Positions 33,830 through 45,600 of a stretch of 64,000 nt of DNA are shown here, piece by piece. The stretch covers positions 21,853,278 through 21,917,277 of the forward strand of contig NC_080689.1 of NCBI RefSeq assembly GCF_030445035.2, written 5' to 3'. The notes below the pieces were generated by a model. It ran no database searches, was not told where the DNA came from, and was given only the letters and a program-made list of their open reading frames with translations. The stretch's first letter is position 1; each line of letters starts with the position of its first letter. Source of the stretch: Dasypus novemcinctus. Taxonomy: Eukaryota; Chordata; Mammalia; Cingulata; Dasypodidae. The translations under genes were made by a program, and so were the position numbers.

Positions 33830-34194
33830 GATGTCCAGGGTTCAATGCCCAGGGCCTCCTGGTGAAGGCAAGCTGGTCTGGATGGTGAGCTGGACCGTGT
33901 GAAGTGCCGGCCCATGTGGGAGTGCCAGCCGACACGGAGAACTGGCACAGCAAGAAGATGAAACAAAAAGAAACACAGAAGAGAGACAATAAGAGATATA
34001 GCAGAACAGAGAGTTGAGATGGTACAAGAGAATGATCGTATCTCTCCCACTCTGGAAGGTCCCAGAATCAGTTCCTGGAGCTGCTAAATGAGGGTACAAG
34101 CAGACACAGAAGAACACACAGTAAATGACACAGAGAGCAGATGGGGGGGAGGGGAGGTGGGGAAGGAGGAGAGAAATAAATTTTAAAAAACTTA
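33784..34194 (+). mobile_element. DAS SINE, body variant, with perfect 16 bp target-site duplication
   Basis: tRNA-like head (ggaagaggatgtggctcaag, B-box-like ggttcaatgcc), then a body that differs from the 10.9/21.2/47.9 kb copies by an extra segment around 33985-34090 (gttgagatggtacaagag and ctctggaaggtccca). Flanks aaaaatgtaataactg at 33768-33783 and 34195-34210 are identical. This is the longer DAS subfamily type. Confidence 0.93.
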
Positions 34195-34333
34195 AAAAAT
34201 GTAATAACTGAAAATTTTAAAAATCTCTACAGGGGCTGAATGGTAGATTTCAGTTGGCAGAAGAAAAAAAATAGTGAAACTTGATAGATCCAAAAAGATT
34301 ATGCAAGCTGAATAATAGAATAAAGAAAAACGA

Positions 34334-35110
34334 AAAGGCTCTTCTGTCCTTCTATTTGAACCTATAATTAGTACTAGAATTGTTAGGTGTACATTCAAAA
34401 GACTTAAATCTTTGGACTGTCCATGTGTCAGTCGGGCACCCAATCTCAACAGAGTTGCAACACCTACTTTCTAGTTCATTGGTCTCACCCAGGACAACTA
34501 AGAAGGAGGTGATAATGGATAAATATCATACCAAAGAAATGAGAAAGTATACAACTGCAAGCAAGAGAGCCCCATCCACAGGCCCTATGGGATTGCAGTG
34601 CCCTCTCAGTTAGAGATGGAGCGGACATCATGATCCCAGAATCCTTAGGATTGGGGAATGAACTTTGGACTAAAGTAGATTTACTGGTATTCTACTACAG
34701 ACTTATTGTGATTCTAGCAATGGAAGAAATTATATCATAGATATGGAAGTGGTATCCACTGGAGGTTATGAGGCCAGGGAGAGGAAAAAACATGTGTAAT
34801 GTGGGGACATTTTTGGGACTTGGAAATTGTCCTGAATGACATTGGAACAACAGATGCAACCCATTATATTTCTTCTATACCCTACAGAATTGTGTGGGAG
34901 AGAGTATAAATTACAATGTAAACTTTTTAATCTTCACTTAGTGGCAATGCTCTAAAATGTGTTCATCAATTGCATTGAATATACCATATTAATGAAGGAT
35001 GTTAATGTGCAAAAATATGGGAGGTTTGGAGAGTGGGGCATATGGGAATCCCTTATGTTTTTATGTAACAGTTATATAATTATCTTTTAAAAAAATAAAA
35101 TAAATTTTAA
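34334..35110 (+). mobile_element. Element X copy H, old and diverged
   Basis: Sense X in the usual order with many substitutions and small indels, ending with gtggggcatatgggaatccc and an A-rich tail (35085-35110). The 3' end is closer to the tail at 43225-43385 than to the young X copies. It interrupts the old L1 ORF1 at about 34333. Confidence 0.75.
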
Positions 35111-36399
35111 AGTAAAAATTTAAAAAACCTCATAGAAATATGGAACACCATCAAATGCATCAACAGGAGTACCAGAAGGAGAAGAACAAGAGAATGAAGC
35201 AGAAAACATTTTTAAAGAAATAATAGCAGAATACTTCCCAACTTTATTTAAGAACAATAACCTACACATCCAGGTAGTTCAATGAACTCCCAGTAGGATA
35301 TAGGCAAAGCCATCTACAATTAGAGAAATCACTGTAAAAATACTAATTGGCAATGACAAGGGGAGAATCTTGAAAGCAGCAAAAGAAGAATAACTTGTCA
35401 CTTACCAAGGTTTAAGAGATACTTGTCAGCAGAAACAATATAAAGAATTAGGTAGTGGAATAATACATTCAATGTATTCAAAGGAAAAATCAAAAGAGTC
35501 AACCAATAAGTCTATTTCTGTCAAAGCTGTCTTTCAAAAATGAAGGCAAAATAGAGACTTTCTTAGGTAAACAAAAACAGAGATTTTGTTGCTAGAAGAA
35601 ATGCTTTACAAGAAACTCTCAATGAAGTTCTTCATATTGCACTCAAGTGATCCCAGACGATAATTTGAAACCATAGGAAAAAACAAAGAGCATCAGTAAA
35701 GTTAATTTTGTAATTATAAAGAGAGTATGATTCCATAATTTTTTCCTTTATTTTCTTAACTGAATTTTAAAAATATAAACTAAATATATGTGTCAGATAT
35801 TCTCCAATAAAAGCACAAGAAGGTGGGTGGATGCAAAGTGGTATTACATTAAGGAAACTTTTACGGAGGGTAAAGCAATGATTATAACAATTATTCTCGG
35901 GTATGTAACATTAATAGATGAAATATGTTTAACAGCAATACCAGAGCAAAGAGCAAAAAGGAATAGACCTATATAGGGTAATATTTCTATATACCACTGG
36001 AATTATGCTGGCATAAATCTAAAAACTGATTCTGAGGGGTTAATAAATACATAGTAAATCCTACAGCAACCATTAATAAACTAAAAAATATAGTGAAAAA
36101 ATTATTAAAGAAATTAAAGTGGCACATTGGAAATCTCACTTAATGTAAAAGAAAGCAATAAAGGAAGAATAGAGGAACTAAAATGACATGAGGTATAGAA
36201 AACAAAGAATAAGATTACAGACATAAATCCAACTACATCAGTAAAAGCATTAAATGTGAATGGAATAAACAATCAAATAAAAAAGCAGTGATTGCAACAC
36301 TGGATAAAAACAACAACAACAGAAACATGATCCAAATATAATCAATCTTCAGGAGACACTTTAGATTCAAAGACATATATATATATAGTTTGAAAAACA

Positions 36400-38780
36400 C
36401 TCAATATTCTAGCTTTTTAGACAAAAAAACTTTTTAAGAAAGAACAGGTCTTAGTTACATGCATTAGCCAGATGACTAGTACAATGCCTTTCAGGGAAAA
36501 ATGCTTAATAAAAATTTATAAAAAATTCAGTGAATGAATAAAAGGCTTCAGAGAGGAGGTGTTCAGAATGGGTAAACATGGATATAAAAGGGATTAATGT
36601 CACTCAACAAGAATCAAGTGGAGGCATTTCTACACTTCACAAATTTTATATGAATAACCCTAAACCTTAGCTATATTTGAGTTGCTTGCCTGGTTTCTAG
36701 ATGATCCAAAGCTAAAAAGTTAAAGTCAGATTTGATGATCTCAATAGGCCTCCTAATTCTAAAACTAATTTATACCAAGCTATTTATCCATTTAATAGAT
36801 GAGGTTCTCTGAAGATTCATGAGGGTAAACACAATTTTAAAACTCAAAGGATAATGATAATAACAGGTGGGCTTGAATCAATTTCAGGAATAAGATTGTA
36901 TTAATTAGAGCTAATTGTATTAGGAATGTGTAGGGCTTGTTCTGGTTTTGTTTATAGGTAGAGATACACACACACAGACACATTTTTGAATCTGAAAATG
37001 CCTGAGAAAATAGTTCTACATCCTGAAGCTATATTCTTTATTTCAACAATATAAATTAGTAATATATAAGTAGATAAATATTGTATATATCTATTTATTT
37101 TTATTGTTTGGACTTCACCCAATGAGTATGCATGTATTTATTGAGATTCTATCATTATGCATTATTTTAGGCAATTTACAAACATAAAGAAAGTAATCTA
37201 GATAATGATTGGATTGAATAACATAATGTGAGAAAAAATCTCTTGTTGATCCTGATATAGCAATCTCTACAGTGACTAGCTATGATAAAAACATGTTATT
37301 AGCAGAACCACAAATAGAATCAGTCTTGACTCATTCTATAATTCTTGCTTCATTTTTCTCAGCTATTAGACTGTATGTGTACTGTATAGAATGTGTATAT
37401 TTTAAAGCAGCTAGAGTTCTTATATATATACATATAGAGAAAGTTATTCTGTGCATATATCATTAAGTTGTATAATCGTAGTGTATACAATTAGTTGTTT
37501 AATAATTTAAATGGCACATCCTTTTTTTTTTTAAAGTACTCTCACATGCTTCCTAATATTACATGGTTATTGTGAAGAGCAAAGATATTTTGAGATCATT
37601 AACATTTGTAATATGTCTAAATTGTTATTAATTTGTAGACCCACTTTATGAAATACTATTCTCATACCTCTACACTATAACTTGATTAATTTTTCTTTTC
37701 TCAGGAAAAAAAATAGACTGGTAAATTCCGCTTTAGAGAACTTTCTTAAAAAAAACGTATCATGAATGTCTATAATTTCATAAAGTTAAAGAAATGTGTT
37801 TGTTCTTGAAAAATGTCCAGCAATAATATTTGGATGTAAAATAAAACGTTACAGAACACTTATAAATTCCAACACTTGTAATCAGTGATATGATAGTATC
37901 AACATTGGATTCGTTCATATATGTGGATTGTTTACTCTAAAAATAAGAAATAATCTCTGACCATTCTAAAACAAATCTAAACTACATAAAGCAAATGGCT
38001 TGTGAGCCTTTAAAAAATGCAAATGATTACAAGAAGCTATAATCTAAAACATATTGAATTTAGTAAAGTAGGGGACTTAAATTTTTACATGTTCTTTAAA
38101 AATGCATTTAAAATTTTATATTTATAAATTGCCAACAAGAGTATACAATAAGAGCAGATTAGCAAAGCTATGCAATTCAGAGGGTGTTGTAGATATAAAT
38201 CCATGTTGCCCTTCCCTGAGTCTTCTACTATTATAACTATCAATGGTGAAGTCAATGCAATGAAAATGTGTTTATAAAGTGGCAGCACTGCAAACTGGAA
38301 AAGTGAGCTAATACACTAAGTATGATAATTAAGAACTAAAACTGTTTTCATGTGGTTTAATTTTTGACTAAAACAACTAAGATATACTTTATCAGGTTTA
38401 AATATAAATTAAGGAAATGATTCATAAATATAGAATGAATGAGATTTGACTGGAATTCATGTGAAAAGTAATCTAAACATTTGATTTTATTAAAAATATT
38501 AGAAGGGTCAAAGATGTGATATGGCTACTACAATGCTCATGGATTCTTACTTTATAGTAAGTGAAGTAAAGTACCATGAGTGTCAGAAAAAATAATTCTA
38601 CAGGTTTTGCAGTGTTATGTCATATACTGACAAAATGTAGAGTTCTCTGTTTAATTCAAAATGTTATATATATTTTTTCAAAACAAATTTATTTCCAATA
38701 TAAATGCTATGTATATATTCTTAGGCAAATCCAAGAAGACAGAAAAGTAATCTCTACACCACTAAAATATTTATCCTATT
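36400..38780. other. Unassigned AT-rich sequence
   Basis: About 2.4 kb without a recognised gene or repeat apart from short TA and CA runs (36378-36390, 36966-36978). The ORFs are short and AT-biased. Confidence 0.45.
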
Positions 38781-38793
38781 AAAATAATGTGTA

Positions 38794-39136
38794 GGGGAAG
38801 TGGATATGGCTCAATCGATTGGGCTCCTGTCTACCATATGAGAGGTTCTGGGTTCACATCCCAGGGCCTCCTTGTAAAGGCAAGCAGGCCTGTGCCCGCA
38901 GAAAGCTGATGGCCTGCACCCACGGAGAGCTGACGGCCTGCACCTGTGGAGAGCTGGCGCAGCAAGACGATGCAACAAAGGGAGACAAGCAGACACAGAA
39001 GAACGTGCAGGGAATGGACACCAACGTTTGTAGTGGCAATAGTCTTAATTCCCAAAGATGGGAATACTCTGTGGTACAGATGGCAAGTAAGTGAAACTGT
39101 GTTGGCAGGGGGGATAAATTTTTAAAAAATATCTTT
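38794..39136 (+). mobile_element. DAS SINE with patchwork insert
   Basis: tRNA-like head and body as in other DAS SINEs up to about 39017, then 39018-39069 resembling L1 ORF2 (17074-17125), then 39068-39105 matching 12596-12633, then a SINE-like tail (ggggggataaattttt). The flanks aaaataatgtgta (38781-38793) and aaaataacgtgta (39137-39149) form a target-site duplication with one mismatch, so the composite was present at insertion or was altered between intact ends. Confidence 0.85.
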
Positions 39137-39149
39137 AAAATAACGTGTA

Positions 39150-39620
39150 TTTCTCTTTTCTGAATACAATTTTTATATTTGAGATCATTTCATACCCAGT
39201 TTTATCTTGTTTTTTTTCCCTTTAATATTATAATTATATTCCACATAAATAAAAATTCATCAAAATATGAATAAATGGCTGTGTAATATTCCATGATATT
39301 GAAGTCCTATATTTTACTAAATAATTTTGTATTGTTGAAACTTAATTGGTGTCATATTGTATTATAATACATGGCTTTACAATGGACTTCTTTTTGCAGA
39401 AATTGAAATAAGGAAAATAAAGAAAAAAATTCAATTTTTTCTTTAGGGTAAATTACCAAAGTAGAATTACATGCAAAAAGTTCTCGAATTCTTTTATCTT
39501 TTGAAAATATTTCTACCAAATTGCTCTTCCAAAGGTTGTTGAATTGTACTTATTTATACTACACTACTATCACCAAGGCTGTAGGAAAGAACAAATCTCA
39601 CAATGAAACCTTGCCATCAC
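39150..39620 (-). repeat. Old L1 ORF2 3' region, antisense
   Basis: The + strand reads aatggctgtgtaatattcca, then taccaaagtagaattacatg, then ctaccaaattgctcttccaaagg, the reversed pattern of a diverged mammalian L1 ORF2 C-terminal region. Boundaries approximate. Confidence 0.65.
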
Positions 39621-40110
39621 AGATTATATTTAATAAGAAAAAAAAGTATGATAGCATAAAGAGTTCATTATTGTTGTTGCTTTAAGTAGCATTTATTTTA
39701 TTATTTGGAAAGTTGTTTTTCCCAGAAATGTTTGTTATACATTTGTAATATAAATTTTTATGATTACTACTTTCTGCACTTTATTGCATTTGTGCACTCA
39801 GCACTTTTTGCTTTGATTTGATAAAATCTTTACATATGAAGAGTATTAAATCCGTATCTATCATGTCTTGCAAATAACTGCCCAGTTGATTGTTAAAATT
39901 ATAACATTTAATATAGAGATTTTTAATTTTATGTATTCATATATATTTTTACTTTCAATTTCTTCTGTTCCTTTAAGTTTAGAATATCCTCTTTTACCCC
40001 AAAATTTGCTAAACTTTGCTTTATTTATCTTCTAATATATTAAATTTATGAATTTTGAGATTTAATTTTTCCATTTTTGAGATATCTAATTTTTCCAAAA
40101 TATTTGATAT
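39621..40110. other. Unassigned AT-rich sequence
   Basis: Nothing supportable is seen. Confidence 0.4.
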
Positions 40111-40114
40111 GTGA

Positions 40115-40300
40115 TAGTGTGATGACTTAAGAGTTATGTACTCCAGAAAATCATGTTCTTAAACTTAACAAATTCATGTGGGTATGAACCCATTATAAAT
40201 AGCATGTTTTAATGAGGTTATGTCAATTAAGATGTGGCCCAACTGAATCAGCATGGGTTTTAATCTTATTACTGCCAAGAAAGAAAAGGGAGGGGGGTAT
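40115..40300 (+). repeat. Ancient interspersed repeat fragment, family not assigned
   Basis: Contains gtgggtatgaacccattata, then ttaatgaggttatgtcaatt, then aagatgtggcccaactgaat. I know this motif order as a common repeat in this mammal group, probably LTR-class, but cannot name it. Confidence 0.45.
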
Positions 40301-41381
40301 AATTACTTTTATTATTGTAGTTTTGTTTTTTTCTGTGTGTGGGGGGCAAAAGTTAAGTCAGCTTTAGGCTGTGTCTCTCCATAATTACTTCTTGACTGAA
40401 CAGCTAACATGTGGCATAGGCAAAAGCCTCAAGCCTTTTTGATCTAATTCACAATGAGACATATATTTTATACTGAGATCAAATACATGCTCTATCCTAC
40501 ACACAGATATCTGAAACAAGTTTTTGAAAACAGTGCTTATCTTTCTATATGCATGCACTGTACTACTCCTATTCTATTTCTTGAAAACCAAAATATGATT
40601 GCATCCTACCAAACTGGTTTCAAGATATATTAGTGGATTGTAAAGTATAGTTTGAAAAACACGGAAATATGGAGTTAAGGAGACAAGATACTGTGATTTG
40701 AGATGGTTGTGCATAAGAGCACATTTTAGTAGCATCTAAATGAAATTGTTCAATCATTCTGCGTTCACTGTTTAATTGATTTAAAAAATCCGCATATAAG
40801 GTAAAATGATAAAGGAAAAATAATAATTACCAACATATTGCTTTGCCCTTAATGGTAACTGTCTGCTGACTAAATGGTACAATGTCATCCTGCCCACTCT
40901 CTGGAGTTTTTAACAGCTTACAAGAAATTAGTTTTTTTTCCCCCAAATCATAAATGACACAAGCCTTATTTATATTTTATGAAATTATAGCCTTTGGGTT
41001 ATTGGCTAGCTATCTAAACACATATTTCTGTGATATTAAAGGTTATTTTATTTTTCACTTTCTCTGATATCCTGTAGAAAATAAATCTCTTTCTTTGTCT
41101 TTCTCATGCACCTGGAGAAGAAATAAGGTTTGCTTTCAAAAAGTACTTCATGTGCTTGAAATAAATAATTCCATTTCATGGAGTTATAAATTTTCAATGC
41201 TTTTTCTACTTTACGATTTACTACCATGTCAAGAAAGGAACCTGAAACACACAATAGGAAAAAGGAGAGAAAAGGAGCATGTTACCCATGCTACTGACTC
41301 CTGTACACTTTACACATCAGGACTGGAGCTCACTAAACTTCAGGCTAATGAGATGTTTCTGACTTGGAATCTCCTAAGTTT
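40301..41381. other. Unassigned sequence
   Basis: No gene or repeat is recognised. The overlapping ORFs at 41048-41254 (-) and 41095-41490 (+, 131 codons) lack any domain. The end of the latter reads into element X. Confidence 0.4.
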
Positions 41382-41606
41382 AAAGACAAATGAGTTTATA
41401 TGGCTAAGAGACTTCAAAATGAGTTGGGAGGTCATCAGAGGGGTTGCGCTTTCACACGTCTCAGCAGGATCTCAGAGAGACCCAAAGTAGATACAACCCC
41501 AGATGTGGGAGGAGTGGGGGGTGTGGAGAGGGGAGTATATGGGAATCTCTTACATTTTTTAATGTAACATTGTGTGTGAGCTCTGTATCTTAAAAAAAAA
41601 AAGATT
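41382..41606 (+). mobile_element. Element X copy I, internally deleted
   Basis: A mid-5' block of X (41382-41502, acaaatgagtttatatggc through gtagatacaacccc) joins directly to the last about 90 bp of X (from 41503, atgtgggaggag) and its A-tail. About 1 kb present in copies B and C is missing. In copy B the point of departure reads cccag|gtattgg (3879-3890), which resembles a splice donor. The re-entry point lacks an AG in copy G (ttgttg|atgtgg at 16708). Confidence 0.8.
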
Positions 41607-41612
41607 AAAAAA

Positions 41613-42080
41613 CATTTGAATCAGTGATGTTTGTTAATTCTCCTTAACTAACATATTCACATATATATTTGCATATATATTTGGTTATAACTCTTTGGAT
41701 TTATAGGATATTTATATATACATTTTAGGTACGAATCACAAGACATATAAAGGTGAGAAGACCTAGAACAAGTGAGCAAAAATATTTTACTCCTAGCTGC
41801 CTGGAACAAAAGATCAAATAAAAAGTCCGTAACATGAATGGATTGTAGTGATGACAGTAGAACACTGAGAATGTAATTAACAGCACCGAATTACATAGTT
41901 GGACATGACTAAAGGGGAAGTTCTAGATTGTGTATATGCTGCTAGAATACAAACTTAAAAAATAAAAATCCATAGCTTGACTGCTTACCACGTGTCAGAG
42001 GAAAGCAAGATTAAGAGTTCCCTATAACTTCTTATATCCCCACCAGCACAGCATTTGCTTCCCCTGGCTGAGAACCAAAA
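41613..42080. other. Unassigned sequence
   Basis: No feature recognised. Confidence 0.4.
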
Positions 42081-42421
42081 CGTTGGAACAAAGGGTCCTG
42101 CTCATCTAGTTGAGCTGAGCCCAAAGCTCAGATTTTGAAAATCTAAACCAAAGGTCTGTCGTCAACATCAACATGTGAGCAGTGAGCAGGAACCGGTGAC
42201 AGACACCCACCGCAGGCCGCAGAAGCTTTCCAGTGAGATTGCCCTTCAGTCCGACTCTTACAAAGATGCCTTCAAAAAGAAATTGACAAATATGTGAACC
42301 ATGCTCTCCACGCCCCCCCGAAAATCATTTCTCTTGTTTCCTAATTCCAAAACCTGCCTTAGACACCCCGTTCGCCATCTTCTTTTTTTCCTTACTTTTT
42401 AAAATCGCCTCATTTTACACG
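42081..42421. other. CpG-enriched unique segment
   Basis: Twelve CpG dinucleotides in about 340 bp of non-SINE DNA, where comparable stretches nearby hold none to three. It includes caccgcaggccgcag and cccccccgaaaat. There is no long ORF and no tRNA-like head. It might be a conserved regulatory element or an old exon or pseudogene that I do not recognise. Confidence 0.4.
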
Positions 42422-43224
42422 CAAGTGAATAGTGCTTATATTTAATATTTTTAGAAACAAAACAAAAGCAGAAAAGAGAAGGTAAACAGGGATGGGGAAG
42501 TGCAGAAGAATTAAGGTGAACTTAATTTCACATTTTCAAGTTTGGAAAGAATTTTCAGTTTTAAAAGGTAATTATCTGGACCTCAGGCTAAAAACATATA
42601 TATTTATAGTTTCTTTGTTGAATAGCAATACCAGATAAATCAAGACGTGTGGTGTGACAACAAGCTAGCTGATGGATCTCACATGAGTGTCCCCCTGCCA
42701 AAGTTATTTGTGTAAAATATTTATAAATGAAATTTTGCTACAAAACTAAGTCAGATCAGAGTGATCATAAGTTAGCTTACAGTAAGTGTTTGGGAAGAAT
42801 TAGCTATTCTTATTTTGTTGTACTTATTGTTAATTTTAAAAATTTTCACCAAAATTTAGGAGAGGGAGGTAATGACTAGGAAGGAAGGAGCATTACTACC
42901 TATGTAGAATGTGAGGAATGTTTTGTCTTCTGCAGTATGAGGTTTTCACAAGACTCCTCTCTGTGAAATTTTTCTAACCATATGCAAAGCCACATGTACC
43001 TGCTGAGATTTCCAGAACATTCTAAACATTTTAAATACAAAATGTTGGCTAAATGAATGAATGGATAGGTCAATGAAAGAAATAAGTTAACATGAAAATA
43101 AAATGAATAGATCAGATATTACTGTTAATTTGATTTTGTTGAATATAATTAATGCAATTTATTCTTGTTTTGTTTTCATCTAAAATACCTGGAAAATGGT
43201 TAATAGTAATATTTCAGTATGGGT
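42422..43224. other. Unassigned AT-rich sequence
   Basis: Nothing supportable is seen. Confidence 0.4.
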
Positions 43225-43385
43225 TCATCAATTGTAACAAATGTACCACACTAATGAAGGATGTTGTTAATGTTCAAAATTGTGGGAGCAGGAGAGAGTG
43301 TGGCATATGGGAATCCCTTATATTTTTTTTAATGTAGCATTTATGTAATCTAAAACTTCTCTTAAAATAAAAAAGATTAATTAAA
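43225..43385 (+). repeat. L1/X-type 3' tail
   Basis: taccacactaatgaagga, then gtggcatatgggaatccc, then aatctaaaacttctctt and an A-rich end. The first parts match X copy H. The last part follows the 3'UTR end known from old L1 families (tatatgggaact, then aaacctaaaactgctc). It links the X tail to L1 3' ends. Confidence 0.65.
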
Positions 43386-45150
43386 AATAAATTAAAATAC
43401 TTGGAGATAGAATCAAAAGCTTTCATTTATATTTGAATCATCCGCTTTGTTTTGCTAGTGTAGACTTGACCTTATGTTCAGCTTTACCATTGAATGCCTT
43501 GCAGATACTTCAGATTTCAGTTCACAGGAGTATTGGGATTGAGCCACAAAAACAGTGAAAAGGAAGGGAAGAAAGCAAACAAACAGAAAACATTTTAGAA
43601 TATTTAATTACTTACTTTAGGAAATTTCACTGTGTTCATGAAGATCCAACACCCATTTTTCTCTAAAGATCAAATAATTGGATATGAAGAGTGTTAAGTG
43701 GGGATTGACAATTTTCCATATGTTGTTAATAATTATATTTGTTTTTTGACTAGTTGCCATTTTCTTTTCTGAACATTTGTCAAAGAAAATAATGGACAAA
43801 TTTAGTTAACATAATACAAATTTTGGATTGAGTGATTATCCATGATTATCCATGAAGGGACACAAAAGTCAATTTGAGAGCATCTTTTCCAATATCAGGA
43901 TTTGATTCATGCTTTCTTGGTAAGGGTCAAAGAAGTCCAGTTCAAGAGCTCAGTGGTCACTGTTTCCCCATGGTTCAGGACAACTGACTGCTAATGTACC
44001 CCCTCATACCTGAGCTTATTTGAGAGAGTTTATAATAAGTCAAATATGAAATGCATCATTGAACTAGAGTTTGAGGAAATGGCCCTTATCATGAAATATA
44101 TCTTGGTTTCTTACAGATATCTGAAGAAAATATTGGGGTAAAAATGAGTGATCCTGATGAAAATGAATAGATTGGCAGTTTCTTTGGAAGGAGGAAGGAG
44201 TTTATTACTAAATAAAGCTAATATGGAAGAGGAATGAATTGTCCTGGAAATTCTGTTAAAATATGTCTTTAAATTCCAGTGTTTATAAGCATCAGTAAAT
44301 GCCAATATTAAAGACTGTTTCTGTGACTTATGAATTTATGTTTAAGATGAAAGGTTTAACCATTGAAAATCTTAAGAACATGCATTATGGCCATTGGGCA
44401 GAAACATAATGGGATGACTCCTCACTGTGCAGACATTCAGACTATGCGACTTCTAAATGTGCTTTCTTTTAGAAGAATTTGTTCACATTAATTTCAGTGA
44501 CTGTATTAAATTCTATAGTTGCTATCATATTCTCAAATCAGTTTCAATTATTCCAGTAAGAAAAATTTTAATTGTGGGGCAATTCTTCTTCTTTCTCTCT
44601 TTTTTGTACCGTACCCCATGCTACTCCCTCAAACAACTTCTGAAATATTTACATGACATCAGTTTTGAAACATAAATAAGACCTTCTTCACACAATCTCT
44701 GGCATCTACATTCCACTTACATGACTTTGCTGAAATGAGTCACTTAACTGCTTCTTCTGTTGCCTTTACCACCTCTTCTTTCTCATCCACCCTTTACTTT
44801 CTTTTAAATCTTGAAGAAAAAATTCATTCTTGGTACTTCAAACTCTACTTCTCAAAAATTGTTTCTTTTTTTTTTAAATTTTAACCGGTTCATTTTCTTA
44901 CCTATTCACTTCCAAACCAACTTCTCTTCCTTGCCTGAAGTCATCATGAAATACTAAATTTCTCAGATTCGACATTCCCACCTCATGTTTTACCTTGCCT
45001 ATTTGATTCAATCACTTGCCAAGATTTTTTGAATTTTTGAACTAATACAGATCATTAATGCAACACCTACTGTGTGACAGAATTTCCTTTTATCTGCATA
45101 GATTATGCTTTGAATTTCCAAAACATGACAGTTGGAGGGAAGTCACTGTC
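43386..45150. other. Unassigned sequence
   Basis: No gene or repeat is recognised in about 1.8 kb. A tandem 11 bp duplication gattatccat(g) lies at 43837-43858. Confidence 0.4.
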
Positions 45151-45154
45151 CATA

Positions 45155-45290
45155 TGATGAACATTTGGCAATATAGAACCAATGTGTGTAATTAACTTGC
45201 CCAAGCAAGTCAGAAGCTGGGCAGAATCTGGAATTGAAACCTAGTTGTCTGTGACCACAAGTCCTAGTGTTCTTTTCAGTGAAATACATT
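45155..45290 (-). repeat. MIR fragment, antisense
   Basis: ttaacttgcccaagcaagtc, then agaagctgggcagaatctgg, then attgaaacctagttgtctgt and cctagtgttcttt follow reversed MIR order. Confidence 0.65.
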
Positions 45291-45600
45291 ATTTTTATTA
45301 CCATAATTTCTCACATCCCTACCCTGTTCTCTGTTTCTCGTTTCCATGTAACACCGTACATTATTTTGCCTATTCTCTTACTCTTGTTCCTTGCTGCTTC
45401 AATTTTTGCAAAATTATATCTTTGTTTTAACTGTGGCCATTGTTTTCAAGTTATGTACAAATCCCTTTAACATTTCCCATAGTTAGAACTTTTTGCTTGC
45501 ATTCAACGGAAACTGTGACTAAGTTAAGCAAAATAAAATGAAAAAAGTTAAGCAAAACAAAAACACATAGATACACATAAAAAAAGCTTACTAGAGGAAA

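Larger units (their letters stand above)
32520..36400 (+). mobile_element. Old L1 (5' part, ORF1, spacer, start of ORF2), broken
   Basis: The clearest parts are ORF1-like text at 33480-33783 (frame at 33635 reads MFAELKEQMIKEVNE, coiled-coil-like), RRM-region text at 35150-35400 (ggagtaccagaaggagaag, aatacttcccaac), and spacer/ORF2 start text at 36100-36360. 32520-33480 may be its 5'UTR but I am less sure. A DAS SINE (33784-34194) and an X copy (34334-35110) were inserted later. All frames are destroyed. Confidence 0.65.

Noticed and set aside
41095..41490. 131-codon + ORF as a gene
   Set aside because: Its end reads into element X, the rest has no domain, and no splice or promoter support is visible.
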